From the NCBI GenBank assembly GCA_036346225.1, contig JARFIW010000835.1:536829-600828 (forward strand): a DNA stretch of 64,000 nucleotides, given 5' to 3'. The notes under the pieces are model-generated. The model was not told the origin of the DNA and ran no database searches. It worked only from the letters and a program-made list of their open reading frames with translations. How positions within the stretch are numbered: the stretch's first letter is position 1; each line of letters begins with the position of its first letter. This document shows positions 1 to 9,872 of this stretch, one piece after another. A program made the translations under genes and the position numbers. Source of the stretch: Platerodrilus igneus. Lineage: Eukaryota; Arthropoda; Insecta; Coleoptera; Lycidae.

Positions 1-11
1 GGGGAGAGTAA

Positions 12-199
12 TGTAGCGGACAAGTGTTCTCGTTTATCATTGAAGGAGAAGTGATTATGGTTGCCTAGGGCAGGTGACTTTTTTTTTAATTAATATATTT
101 TTCATAATTCAACTTTATATTTGTATTTTTTAATTAATTACAATAAACTAAACCAAGCAATAATATACTGAATCATTTAATTTATTTTGTATTGCAAAC
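12..199 (+). repeat. LTR copy 1 of the tandem CsRn1-like Gypsy array
   Basis: First of seven copies of one LTR. It starts TGTAGCGGAC right after a purine tract (GGGGAGAGTAA) that fits the polypurine tract, and ends in the shared TTTTGTATTGCAAAC block. It is 188 bp and lacks a short stretch near its start that the 203-bp copy at 5,737 has. The window opens inside the unit to its left, so the array continues beyond position 1. Confidence 0.75.
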
Positions 200-546
200 T
201 CTAAATTGGAAACATCATCATCATTTTGTTTTCGGCCTTACTTAAAGTTCTTTTCTATTCTGTGGTAATCTAAAAAGTTCTACATTCCTTTCACATCCTA
301 AATTTCCAATAATTTGACTAATATAGCTAGGACTAGGTCTTCCTATACTCTTCTCTCGTTTTCTTATACCCCTGGCTCTACACAAATATTAGCAACCTCA
401 TGGTTGTTAAAGAACTCCAACATATTTACATGATTCCCATTTATAAGGAAATGAAATATTACCTTGTTATTCCCTCCAAAAAAGGATAAGTGTTAAATTA
501 TATGTTATGGTAAGGCTTAAAAACCGAATCGCTATCAACGTGCCAG
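200..546. other. Damaged primer binding site with a ~330-bp insertion
   Basis: The primer-binding-site segment that follows every LTR in the array is broken here: its first bases (TTGGAAAC) stand at about 207 and its end (CCGAC) at about 547. The sequence between them is AT-rich and absent from the other units. I see no ORF, terminal inverted repeat or target duplication in it. Confidence 0.45.
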
Positions 547-1434
547 ACCGACAATATAATTTGCTGAATCTATCCATAATATAACTCATCATATTGAAAC
601 TAGAGGCCCTCATGTTTTCGTTAAACTCCGAAGTTTGCCTCCTAATAAATTATCAATTACTAAAAGAATGTTTTAATATATGTTAGAAATAAGTATTTGT
701 CGACCTTCAAAAAGCGAATGGACTAGTCCCCTTCATATGGTCCAAAAAAACGGCCAATAGCGTCCTTGTGGCGATTACCGTAAGTGTAATCCAATTACCG
801 TCTCTGTCAGATACCCAATACCTCATATACACGATTTTAGTAAAAAACAATTTTTCTGTCAGATCTGGTGGGTGCTTACCATCAGATTCCCGTTAAGTTA
901 AAGAATATAAAAAAGCGTGACTTAAAATTAAAAAAAAAACTTATTTCAAAATGTATTCCAAAAATATATTGCGACACTTCCTCTGCTATGTGTAGTCCCT
1001 TTTAAACAAAAATTTTTAGACACTATGCATTTAAAATTGTACACTTTCTGACACACCCAGGAATTAGGGCATCCATTAAATTAGTGAAAGATAGGCTCGT
1101 TTGACCGTTCATAAAAAAATACAAACTTGCTTCCACGTGTCTATTCCTCAAGGTGCGATTAATGAAAGACCTCTCCCAGTGATCTCCTGACAAAAAATAC
1201 TTTTTAAAATTTTTGTTAATTCAAAAAGAAAAATTTATTTCTATTGATAAGCTGAAACCAGCATTTTACCCCGAAACGAGGGTATTCAATCGTATCCAAA
1301 GACGTTTGAAACACAGGAAATCTCGATACGAATCGAAAACCCTTAATTAATTAATCAGGGCATCGCAACTCATTCAGGTCGTAGGGTACATTTCCCAAAC
1401 ACTATCTCGGGACGTCAATCACTGGGGAGAGTAA
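547..1434 (+). pseudogene. Internal unit 1: deleted Gypsy polyprotein (RT start, integrase zinc region, C-terminal tail)
   Basis: The conceptual frame reads three separated parts of a Ty3/Gypsy polyprotein. First is the RT N-terminus (RPSKSEW, SPLHMV, RPCGDYRK). It jumps to the integrase zinc region (IYCDTS, HPGIRASIKLVKDR), then to the C-terminal tail (ISIDKLKPAF). Gag, protease, most of RT, RNase H and the integrase core are missing. The same two joins recur in the other units, so they descend from one deleted progenitor. Stops and frameshifts are frequent and no protein is expected. Confidence 0.7.
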
Positions 1435-1592
1435 TGTAGCGAACAAAATATTTGCCCAAGAGTTCTCGTTTATCATTAGAATTGACAGATTTTTCATATT
1501 TCAATTTTATATTTGTATTTTTTAATTAAATACAATAAACTGAGCCAACCAATAATGTACCGAATCATTTAATTTATTTTGTATTGCAAACA
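1435..1592 (+). repeat. LTR copy 2 of the array
   Basis: Starts TGTAGCGAAC and ends TTGCAAACA (TG...CA). It is 158 bp, shortened by loss of the GAAGGAGATTTGATTATGG segment. The primer binding site TGGTAACCCCGACGTAA follows at 1,599-1,615. This is close to the complement of the 3' end of tRNA-Trp, the primer described for the CsRn1 family. Confidence 0.75.
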
Positions 1593-1939
1593 ACAAATTG
1601 GTAACCCCGACGTAATAATTTGCCGAATCCGATTCATAATTAAACTCATCATATTGAAACCAGAGGCCCTCCTGTTTTCGTTAAACCCAGACGTTTGCCT
1701 CTTGATAAATTATCAATTGCTAAAGAAAGGTTTTAATATGTTAGAAATAGGTACATGTCGAACTTCAAAAAGCGAATGGGGTAGTCATGGTCTACAAAAA
1801 AAATGGTGAAAGGCGTCCTAGTGGCAATTTCCGTAAGTTTAATCCTATTATCGTCTCTGACATACCCAATACCTCTTATATACGATTTTATTAATAACCT
1901 TTATGTCAAAACAATTTTTCTGTCATAGATCTGGTGCGT
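1593..1939 (+). pseudogene. Internal unit 2, left part (primer site and RT start)
   Basis: The primer binding site is followed by the RT N-terminal region. Pieces such as CRTSKSEWGS are readable, and the conserved DNA block runs to GATCTGGTGCGTGCTT. The unit then switches abruptly to unrelated LINE sequence at about 1,940 and resumes only in its 3' tail at 2,921. Stops and a frameshift are present. Confidence 0.65.
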
Positions 1940-2920
1940 GCTTTATGGACTAAATAAGCAGGACAACAGCATAAGGCAGATTGCTATTGGACATACACTA
2001 CGAAGACTAGTCTACAGAATAGCTAGTGCCAGAATTTCTAATCGAGCAGGAAGTGAACTCCGACCGAAGCAACTGGGTTTCGGTACACGTGGTGGATGCC
2101 AAACTGGGGTACACTCTGCCAGACATTTTGTTAATTTCGACCACGCTTCAACCAAAGTCCTGATAAAACTGGATTTTTAAAACGTGTATAACGACATACA
2201 ACGTCACCCAGTGTTCCGTGCAACGAAGGAAAAATGTCCAGAAATTTATCCCTTTATAAGACACTGTTATGCTACACCAACTTGGCTCGCTTTTGGAAAA
2301 TACACCATGCTTTCCCAGAGAGATTGCCAGCAAGGAAACCTCTGTGGACCTGCGATTTCCTGCTTGGGCATACATGGCATGGTCACTTCGCTGTAGTCCG
2401 AATTCAACATCTGGTACATCGACGATGGATCAATCGGAGGAGACCCAGACATGGTATTCAACGATTTACAAACCATCATAAACAAAGCGTCAGATCTAGG
2501 ACTTTAATTAAAGTTTCAAAACTGCGAAATCAAATTATTGGGCTTCCATAACGACGATGAACGTGCACATATTCTGAATAGGTTCAATCAAGTCACACCG
2601 GGAATCATGGATCGTCCACAAAAAATCGAACTCCTAGGCGCACCTTTGACAATCGAAGGTATTAGACCAGCAATTCCACAAAAACTGGAAAAATTTCATG
2701 CCATGATCAGTCGTATTGAGAAACTCGGAGCTCATCACTCATACTGCCTGCTACGTAGCTCACTTTTAACACCTTAGTTAAATTATTTGCTACGAACAAC
2801 ACTATGTTGAGAAGCATTGGAAATCCTTGAAGAATACGACCTCGCCCTCAAGTCGTCAATGGAAAGCATCGTCAATTGCCACTTCGTTGGATCATCATGG
2901 ACTGAAGCAACATTACTCGT
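1940..2920 (+). pseudogene. LINE reverse transcriptase fragment replacing the middle of unit 2
   Basis: This internal piece of a non-LTR retrotransposon is closely related to the longer copy at 18,470-19,400. It reads YGLNKQDNSIR, IAIGHTLRRLV, KQLGFGTRGG and KVLIKLDF. The catalytic YIDD motif is at 2,415-2,426, followed by thumb sequence (LEKFHAMISRIEKLG). It is interrupted by frameshifts and stops. Both ends lie inside coding sequence, with short shared bases at the joins (GCTT on the left, ACTCGT on the right). This is not the 5'-truncated, tailed form of a normal LINE insertion. Confidence 0.7.
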
Positions 2921-2984
2921 TCAGGTCGTAGGGTACATTTTCCCAAACGCCATCTCGAGACATTAATCACTGCGGGGAGAGTAA
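2921..2984 (+). pseudogene. Internal unit 2, 3' tail
   Basis: The block TTCAGGTCGTAGGGTACATT is the end of the deleted polyprotein (SGRRVHFP in better units). It is followed by the purine-rich tract just before LTR 3. Confidence 0.6.
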
Positions 2985-4837
2985 TGCAGCGGATAAATTA
3001 TTTGCCCATTTGACGTTTTTTGATGATTCATTTTTATATTTGTATTTTTTTAATTAAGAGCTCATCACAGCAGGTTACCTACCATCTGCTATAAAAGCGC
3101 AGGTTGGGGTGAGGTAGCGTAAAGCGTGACAAAGTGTCGAGATGCAGATATTCATTAGAAAAGGATATGAAGTATAGGACTTTGCCTACTTGGTTTATGA
3201 AGTACGAGGGAGCACATATAGACGGCAGTGCTGTGGAACTTATTAGTCCAGTTATAAACCTCACAGATATTTTAATTATACATATTCTCTAACATTTATA
3301 ATCAGTGAAAACCTTTGAAATTCCGATATCTAATGTAAAAAAAAATTATTAGGGAACAAGAAATTATAAGATTTCACATTCCTACATGTGCATCGCACAG
3401 TTATTTTACAATTTCTAGTATGCACTTGACAAAGCTGTTGGCCAATAAATGGAAAGAATAGACTAATGGTTTAAACGTATCTCTAATAAAAAATGATTAG
3501 ATAAAGTGTCAAGTGGGTTTTGATTACAGTTTGTGAAAAGCTACAAATGTTGGTTTGGTTTCTTTTCTTATCACACTTTCGTTTCTTTTATCACTTTCTA
3601 ACGACGAAATAATAAACAAAGTGGCTGTAACGGCCAAATATGTTTTATTTCAGTGAATTTTTTACAATTAAAAATAGATATAAATATAAAATACAAATTT
3701 TCAATATGTTTTCATTGCTATTACATATTTAAAGTTGTACTGAATCGGACACAGTAAACATTCCTCTAGTAGAATAAAAATGCATGTCTTGCATTTTTAA
3801 GTAGTCCAAAGATTGTTTTGCTTTTATTTATTTACGTTTTCATTGCAGCTTGTTAAATTTTGTTCCATCACAATTGCGTATGAGAGTTTGTGAATGGTGA
3901 ATTTGTACCATATTGAACAAAAGTACATTTTACGTGTATTACAGAAGTTTGAGGGTAAAAAAAACTTAATTAAACATGGTTTGTAAATTCTAATTAACCG
4001 TAACAATTTTTATTACATTATTTCTTATTACTACACAAGCCTAAATATGACCGAAATATTACTGGTGGCTTTTTAAATTTATCCCAAAACATTAATTGAA
4101 CTTGAGCATAAAAATTAAACAATTCTGTGTTTATTCTTTTTTACAAGTCCTACACTACTCAAACTGGGGGAATACCAATTACCTACTTCACTAAATAGGA
4201 AACCTAACAAAAATTTATATAAATCCAAGGTTTATAAAGAACAACTCATTTCTATAATTTCTGAGAAGCTAAATAATATCCATAATAAAAGTTATAAATA
4301 GATTTACGAGCAATTTCGACTATAGTCGAAAACTCTCATAAGGATAGTTTGATCTCAATAGATGTTTGTTGTGTTTTGTTTTATATAGCATGTATTCAAA
4401 CCATTTCTGTTTTACAATAGTGTGTGACATGAAAGTTCTGAATTTTTCCACAGCAGCACATTGCAGGTGCATTTTTCTAAAAAATACTAATATTTGATTT
4501 ATTCGATAGATAAACTGAATTGTAGTGTGCAATTTTAATGAAAATTCATAAAAATTATGCACACATTTGGGAAAGTTACTGGTATTGTTTAAATAGCTCT
4601 AATATCAGCAAAACAATTTTTTTCAGTTAAAAAAAAACCTAAATGACTTTCCCACATAAACAAATATTTAATAAGTAACTTTTATTAAAACCGTTTTTAA
4701 TTTAGGTGCCTAATAGGAGAGAAATTTGGATCTTTAGAAATTTCAAGACAGCCGCTACTGTGATGAGCTCTTAAATACAATAAACTAAACCAATTAATAA
4801 TATACTGAATCATTTAATTTATTTTGTATTGCAAACA
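2985..4837 (+). repeat. LTR copy 3, split by a DNA element
   Basis: The LTR starts TGCAGCGGAT at 2,985, runs to TTAA at 3,057, and continues from TTAAATACAATAAAC at 4,771 to GCAAACA at 4,837. The two halves join perfectly when compared with the other LTR copies. This shows the 3,058-4,770 segment to be an insertion. The primer binding site remnant TGGTAACCTCAACGTAGT follows at 4,844. Confidence 0.75.
3058..4770. mobile_element. Non-autonomous DNA transposon, 1,713 bp, TTAA target duplication
   Basis: The ends are inverted repeats: GAGCTCATCACAG at 3,058 and its exact complement CTGTGATGAGCTC ending at 4,770, 13 perfect bases. TTAA flanks both sides (3,054-3,057 and 4,771-4,774), and the uninterrupted LTRs elsewhere contain a single TTAA there. 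TTAA targeting is the rule for piggyBac-type transposases. However, the terminal bases do not start with the usual CC, and no transposase is encoded; only short ORFs (at most 80 codons, none recognised) are present. Superfamily assignment is therefore tentative. Confidence 0.75.
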
Positions 4838-5736
4838 CTAAATTGGTAACCTCAACGTAGTAATTTACTGAATCCGATTTATAATATAACTCATCATATT
4901 GAAACCAGAGGCCCTCCTGTTTTCGTTAAACCCCGACGTTTGCCTCCTAATAAATGATCAATTGCTAAAAAAAAATTTTAATAAATGTTAGAGATGGGTA
5001 CCTGTCAACCTTCAAAAAGCGAATGGACTAGTCCCCTAATATATGGTAAAAAAAATGGTGAATGGCGTCCTTGTGGCAATTTCCGTGAGTTTAAATCTAT
5101 TACCGTCTCTGACAGATAGATATTCAATACCTCATATATACGATATATTTTTTGTCATAGATCTGGTGCATGTTTACCATCAGATCGTCGTCGAATTAAA
5201 GAATATAAAAAAATGTCTCTTATAATTAAAAAAAAATTTATTCCCGAATGTAATCAAGAAATATATTGCGACACTTCCTTTGGAATTTGTAGGCACTTTT
5301 TAACAAAAAACTTTAGACATGATGCATTGAAAATTGTACACTCTCTGGGACATCCAAGAATTAGGGCATCCATTAAATTAGTTAAAGATAGGTTCGTTTG
5401 GTCGTCCACAAAAAAATTTTCAACCTGTCTCACACGTGTTTATTCGTCAAAGTGCGATTAATGAAAGACTTTTCTCAGTAATCTCCTAACAAGAAAAATT
5501 TTTTTAAGTTTTTGTTAATTCAAAAGATAAATTGATTTCTATCGATAAGCTAAAACTAGCATTTTTACTCCGGGTTGAAAGTATTCAATCATATCCAAAA
5601 ACGTTCGAAACACAGGAAGTCCCGATACGAATCGAAAACCCACAATTAATCAATCAGGGCAGCTCAACTCGTACAGGACGTAACGTACATTTTCCCAAAA
5701 GCTATATCTAGACGCTAACCACTGGAGGGAGCGTAT
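4838..5736 (+). pseudogene. Internal unit 3 of the deleted Gypsy
   Basis: One of the best-preserved units (899 bp). RT start: CQPSKSEWTS, then an open stretch from 5,043 giving MVNGVLVAIS in a shifted frame and IDLVHVYHQIVVELKNI in the RT frame. At 5,213-5,461 the integrase zinc region is open: CNQEIYCDTS, FLTKNFRHDA, HSLGHPRIRASIKLVKDRFV. The tail region TRTGRNVHFPKSY precedes the next LTR. The direct join from RT to integrase in one frame explains why the unit cannot make either enzyme. Confidence 0.7.
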
Positions 5737-5939
5737 TGTGGCGGACAAAATATTTCCCTAAGTGTTCTCGTTTATCATTGAAGGAGATTTGATTATGGTT
5801 GCCTGGGACAGGTTACATTTTTTTTAGAATTGACAGATTTTTTATGATTCAAATTTAATTTGTATTTTTTCAATTAAATACAATAAACTAACCAAGTAAT
5901 AATTTGCTGAATCGTTTAATTTATTTTGAATTGCAAACA
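5737..5939 (+). repeat. LTR copy 4 of the array (full length, 203 bp)
   Basis: TGTGGCGGAC to TTGCAAACA. Judged full length because it contains every segment found in any copy. The primer binding site region that follows (TTGATGATATCGACGTAA) has mutated. Confidence 0.75.
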
Positions 5940-6836
5940 GTAAATTGATGATATCGACGTAATAATTTGTTGAATCCGATTCATAATATTGAAACCAGAG
6001 GCTCTTCTGTTTTTGTTAAACCCCGATGTTTATCTCCTAATAAATTACCAATTGCAAAAAGAAAATTATAATATATGTTAAAGGTGGGTACCTGTCGACC
6101 TTCAAAAAGCGAATGGGCTAGTCCCCTTCATATGGTCCCAAAAAAGACCAATGGCGTCCTTGTGGCAATTTTTGTAAGTTTATAATCCTATTACTGTGTC
6201 TGAAAGATACCCAATACCTCATATATACGATTTTGGTAACAACCTTTATGACAAAACAATTTTTTCTGCATAGATTTGGTGCGTGCTTATAATCAGATCT
6301 CCATCAAGATAAAGGATATAAAAAGTGTCACCTAAAATTAAAAATAAAATTTATTTCGGAATGTAATCAAGAAATATATTGCAACACGTCCTCTGGTATT
6401 TGTAGACACTTTTTTAACACTATATTTTAAACACAACGCATTTAAAATCGTACACTCCCTATGGCACACCCAGAAATTAGGGCATCTATTAAATTAGTTA
6501 AAGATAGGTGCGCATGGCCGTCCCTAAAAAAAATTAAAAACTTGCCCCCACATGTTTAGGTGCATAAACATTTCTCAGTGATTTCCTCGCAATAAAAATT
6601 TTTTAAACTTTTTGTTAATTCAAAAGATAAATTGATTTCTATCGATAGGCTAAAAGTAACACTTTTACCCCAGGATGAGGGTATTGAATCATATCCAAAG
6701 ACGTTTGAAACACAGGAAGGATCGAAACGAATCGAAAATCTTCAATTAATCAATCAACGCACCTCAACTCGTTCAGGTCGTAGGGTACATTTTCCTAAAC
6801 GCTATCTGCTGGCGCTAACCACTGGGGCGAGAGTAA
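5940..6836 (+). pseudogene. Internal unit 4 of the deleted Gypsy
   Basis: Same layout as unit 3. The tail is open from 6,632 to 6,841: ISIDRLKVTLLPQDEG, then TSTRSGRRVHFPKRYL. This is the arginine-rich C-terminus usual for this type of Gypsy polyprotein. The RT and integrase parts are broken by frameshifts. Confidence 0.65.
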
Positions 6837-6989
6837 AGTAGCGAATAAAATATTTGCCCAGGTGACGTTTTTTTAGAATCGACAGATTTTTGATGATTCA
6901 ATTTTATATTTGTATTTTTTTAATTAAATACAATAAACTAACCAAGTAATAATTTGTTGAATCATTTAATTTATTTTGTATTGCAAACA
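6837..6989 (+). repeat. LTR copy 5 of the array
   Basis: Aligns from AGTAGCGAATAAAATATT (the first T has mutated to A) to TTGCAAACA. It is 153 bp with the same internal shortening as copy 2. The primer binding site TTGGTATCTCCGACGTAAT follows at 6,995. Confidence 0.7.
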
Positions 6990-7100
6990 CTAAATTGGTA
7001 TCTCCGACGTAATAATTTGCTAAATCCGATTGATAATATAACTCATCATATTGAAACCAGAGGTCCTCCTGTTTTCGTTAAACCCCGATGTTTGCCTCCT
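6990..7100 (+). pseudogene. Internal unit 5, left end
   Basis: Primer site and the first RT codons, up to GATGTTTGCCTCC. The unit then breaks off at a large insertion and resumes at 12,495 with GTTAGAGATGGG. About 40 bases present in the other units are missing between the two halves, and I found no target duplication. Confidence 0.65.
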
Positions 7101-9299
7101 TTATGCTACGTGCATTGAAGTAGCCTAACAAAAAAAAGAAAAAAGAAAGAAAATACAGAAATTGACCGGGCTCATTCAGTGAGTGGGTGGGGTATAACAC
7201 ATACAAAAATTATAGAAGGCTTGAAATAAAAATACACGCACTTATTTATTAAAACCGCACGCAACATAAAAAAAATTATTTAACAAAGAAACATGTTATA
7301 TCAGTACAGTAGTACCAAACCAAATGAAAACAAAAATAAGTAGTAATCATAATATGCATGTCAGGAAGAACCAAGAAGAAAATCAATTCTTAACACTGCG
7401 AGCTGCCGTTTTAGGTATCTACCCCCATATTAATCAACAAAGGAACAAAAAGAAATCACAACTCCAAAAACCGCAGCTGTAAGTCGTCATCTTAAATATA
7501 AAATTAAGTATATACAAACGTTGCAATATCAATAATACTTGTCAACCCCCCCGTACAGATGATTTTAGGACCACAAGGTGTAATCATCCAACAAAACTAA
7601 AATATACTGGTTCAACCAGTTCATGGAACCCATACAAAAAAGATAGTAAATAAACACTCACCCACTTGTCGAATATGTTGGGCCCTAGGGCCGCAGCGGG
7701 GCAGCAGGGCCTAAGACCACGCAGTTGATGCCATATAAAAAAGGCGGTCATCGCCTCTTCAATTAGGTCTAAGGTAACAGGTAGGCCTATCCACCGGAAG
7801 AAGCTAGAATGGTTATAGGTGTAATTAATTTATTGTCGTCGAAAAGTGTAGATTTGTAAAACCAGCATTACATACCACGCTGTATTGCGTGCGCAAAATT
7901 CCCACGAAGAAAACGGAAACAGCAAAAATATAACGACTGTTTTCGGGCACAAACGATTCTGAAACAGCACCCGCTTGCGGCTTTAAGATATCTCAAAAAA
8001 TGGCGGAGTTAGGTGTTACCCCTATTTTAAAAATTCGGTACAAACACCCCCTTAAGGGCACAAACGAAACAGGCGGTGGTACAAACAGGTACAAACGATG
8101 CTTAATCGAATGGCATTAAAAAAACTTCTGTATCTCTAAGTCGGGTGCTGATGATTTTTTTACCCTTCTGTAACTTTCACCCCTTTGAGGTACAAACGAA
8201 ATAAAAAGCGGATGATGAACAGATGAAATAGATAGGATGTTGATGAAAGATTTAAGAAGAGCAACGGAGTCCATTTAGCAAAATTATTATAAAGCGGTTT
8301 ATGAATTAACAAGGGAAAAAGGGGTATTTAATTTATTTCGAAAATAAACGTAACAAATTGCCTCCCCCAGAAAATTAACAAGGCCGGCCAAGAAAACAAA
8401 AGTACGGAAGTGGACATGACAAAAAAAACAAAAAAAACCCAAACACAAAGAAAATCGCTTAAAAACTAAAAGAAAATTTATTACGAAAACCAAAAAACCA
8501 GAAACAAAAGAAACGCCCTTAAATAAAAAAGAACCCTCATCCTGCTCGGAGGACCAATCGTAGGAACAATAAAACTCCAAACAAAAAAAAACAAAAACAA
8601 AAGAAAACAAAAAAGATAATTAACCTGAAATATCAATGGAAGTGAACCAAGAGCAAGAAAAGAGAAATAAAGAAAAGAAAAAAGGAAAATGGGTAACAAG
8701 CAACCAATGAGGATTAAGGTGGAACAGCCTCAGCACTGCGGAGTCGTCAAAGGACGAATGTTTCTCAGAAGAAGCAGTAAAGTTATCATTCTCTAGAACA
8801 GGATTAGTTTCCCGCGAAGAAACCAAAAAGAACAAAAGAAAAGCAAAAATGAGACCGAGCAGTAACAACCAAAACAGGACCCAAGAGTCAAGCCTAACGT
8901 ATTCACAGGAACAACAAGAGAGAACAAAAGGAAGAGATGAAAAGCGCTGGTAAAAGAAACAATGTACTACCAACTGTGGTAACCAAGAATTTCAAAAAGC
9001 GAAGAACCAAAGAAAAGAATAGCTAACTAGAGCTAAAGTCGACTAAGTCGTGGTTTCCGAAAAAAGAAAAACGGACTAGAAAGCACCTACCACAGGAGCG
9101 GATGACCGAAACACAATCGGTATAGGGACCGACAGCAAAGAAGACCAGCAAAAGGATAGGAAAAGGAAAGTGAAACGAAAGGAACGAGAGAAAAGAAAAA
9201 CGAAAACGAATAACACCAACAAGTAAAAGTACCAGAAGCAACAAAAAAACCTAAGAATCGTACAAAAGAAAATAAAACAGGATCCCAGTGTAGGTATGT
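7101..9299. other. No gene recognised; purine-rich and repeat-like
   Basis: Apparent minus-strand ORFs at 8,299-9,244 are F/L/S-rich readings of an A/G-biased strand, with no recognisable domain. At 8,030-8,220 the motif ACAAACGA or ACAAACGAAA recurs several times. A short GC-rich patch lies at 7,680-7,720. Confidence 0.4.
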
Positions 9300-9465
9300 A
9301 TGAGTTTGTGTGTGTGTGTGTGTGTGCGTGTGCGTGTGCGTATGTGTGTATGTGGGGGTGTTGTTGATGTATGAGTAGATGAGTGTACGTGAATGTGTGC
9401 GTGTGTATAAACGGTGTGTGTGTGTATGTAGTGTGCGTCTATAAAGTGTGCGTGTGTGTATGTGT
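9300..9465. repeat. (TG)n-type microsatellite
   Basis: Imperfect TG/TGTGCG/TGTATG repeat, with the longest pure TG run near 9,307-9,326. On the minus strand this is an ACAC/ACAY repeat, directly downstream of the LINE-like tail at 9,466-9,540. Confidence 0.85.
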
Positions 9466-9540
9466 TGGACCGCTCTAGTCGCCTCTTACGACATGCAGGT
9501 CGTACCGTGGGACTATTCTATTCCTGGACCCACACGGGTG
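9466..9540 (-). mobile_element. 75-bp LINE 3'-tail-like module, copy 1
   Basis: A 75-bp block that recurs at 9,688 with about four differences. On the minus strand it contains TGTCGTAAGAGGCGACTA, an inverted-repeat motif I recognise as typical of 3' ends of insect R1-type LINEs. It ends in GGTCCA against ACACATACACAC. R1-clade elements of the Waldo/Mino type are known to insert in ACAY or AC microsatellites. This looks like a severely 5'-truncated insertion of that kind. Confidence 0.5.
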
Positions 9541-9587
9541 CAAGGAGTACAAGGAGAAAACGAAAGAAAGAAGAACCAACTAGAACT

Positions 9588-9687
9588 GTGTGTTTATAAA
9601 ATGTGTAGGTGTATGTGTGTATAAAGTGTGTGGGTATGGATTGGACGTGTATAAAATGTGTGTATGTGTGTGTGTGAGTGTATGTAT
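9588..9687. repeat. (TG)n-type microsatellite, second tract
   Basis: Mixed TGTGTG and TATAAAGTGTG repeat, again abutting a copy of the 75-bp module on its right. Confidence 0.8.
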
Positions 9688-9762
9688 TGGACCGCTGTAG
9701 TCGCCTCTTACGACTAGCAGGTCGTACCGTGGGACTATTCTATTCCCGGACCCACACGGGTG
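9688..9762 (-). mobile_element. 75-bp LINE 3'-tail-like module, copy 2
   Basis: Near-identical to 9,466-9,540 and also joined to a TG tract on the same side. Two independent insertions in the same kind of target, or a duplication of insertion plus target, would both explain this. Confidence 0.5.
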
Positions 9763-9872
9763 AAAGAAAAAGAAAGCAAACCCAGCAAAACAGGAAAGAA
9801 AAAAAAAACTTAAACTCCAGCAACCAAGTCCTAAAAAGGGCAAAATCGGCATAAGAAGCTGGGGTAAGTGGA

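Noticed and set aside
3058..4770. Firm assignment to piggyBac
   Set aside because: TTAA fits, but the terminal bases are atypical and no transposase is present. Left as unassigned TTAA element.
8299..9244. Overlapping minus-strand ORFs rich in Phe, Leu and Ser that look like membrane proteins
   Set aside because: They are readings of an A/G-biased plus strand. Several frames are open at once and none has a recognisable domain.
9580..9852. 90-codon minus-strand ORF with a His-Thr repeat
   Set aside because: The repeat is the translated TG/AC microsatellite, and the rest covers the LINE-like tail.
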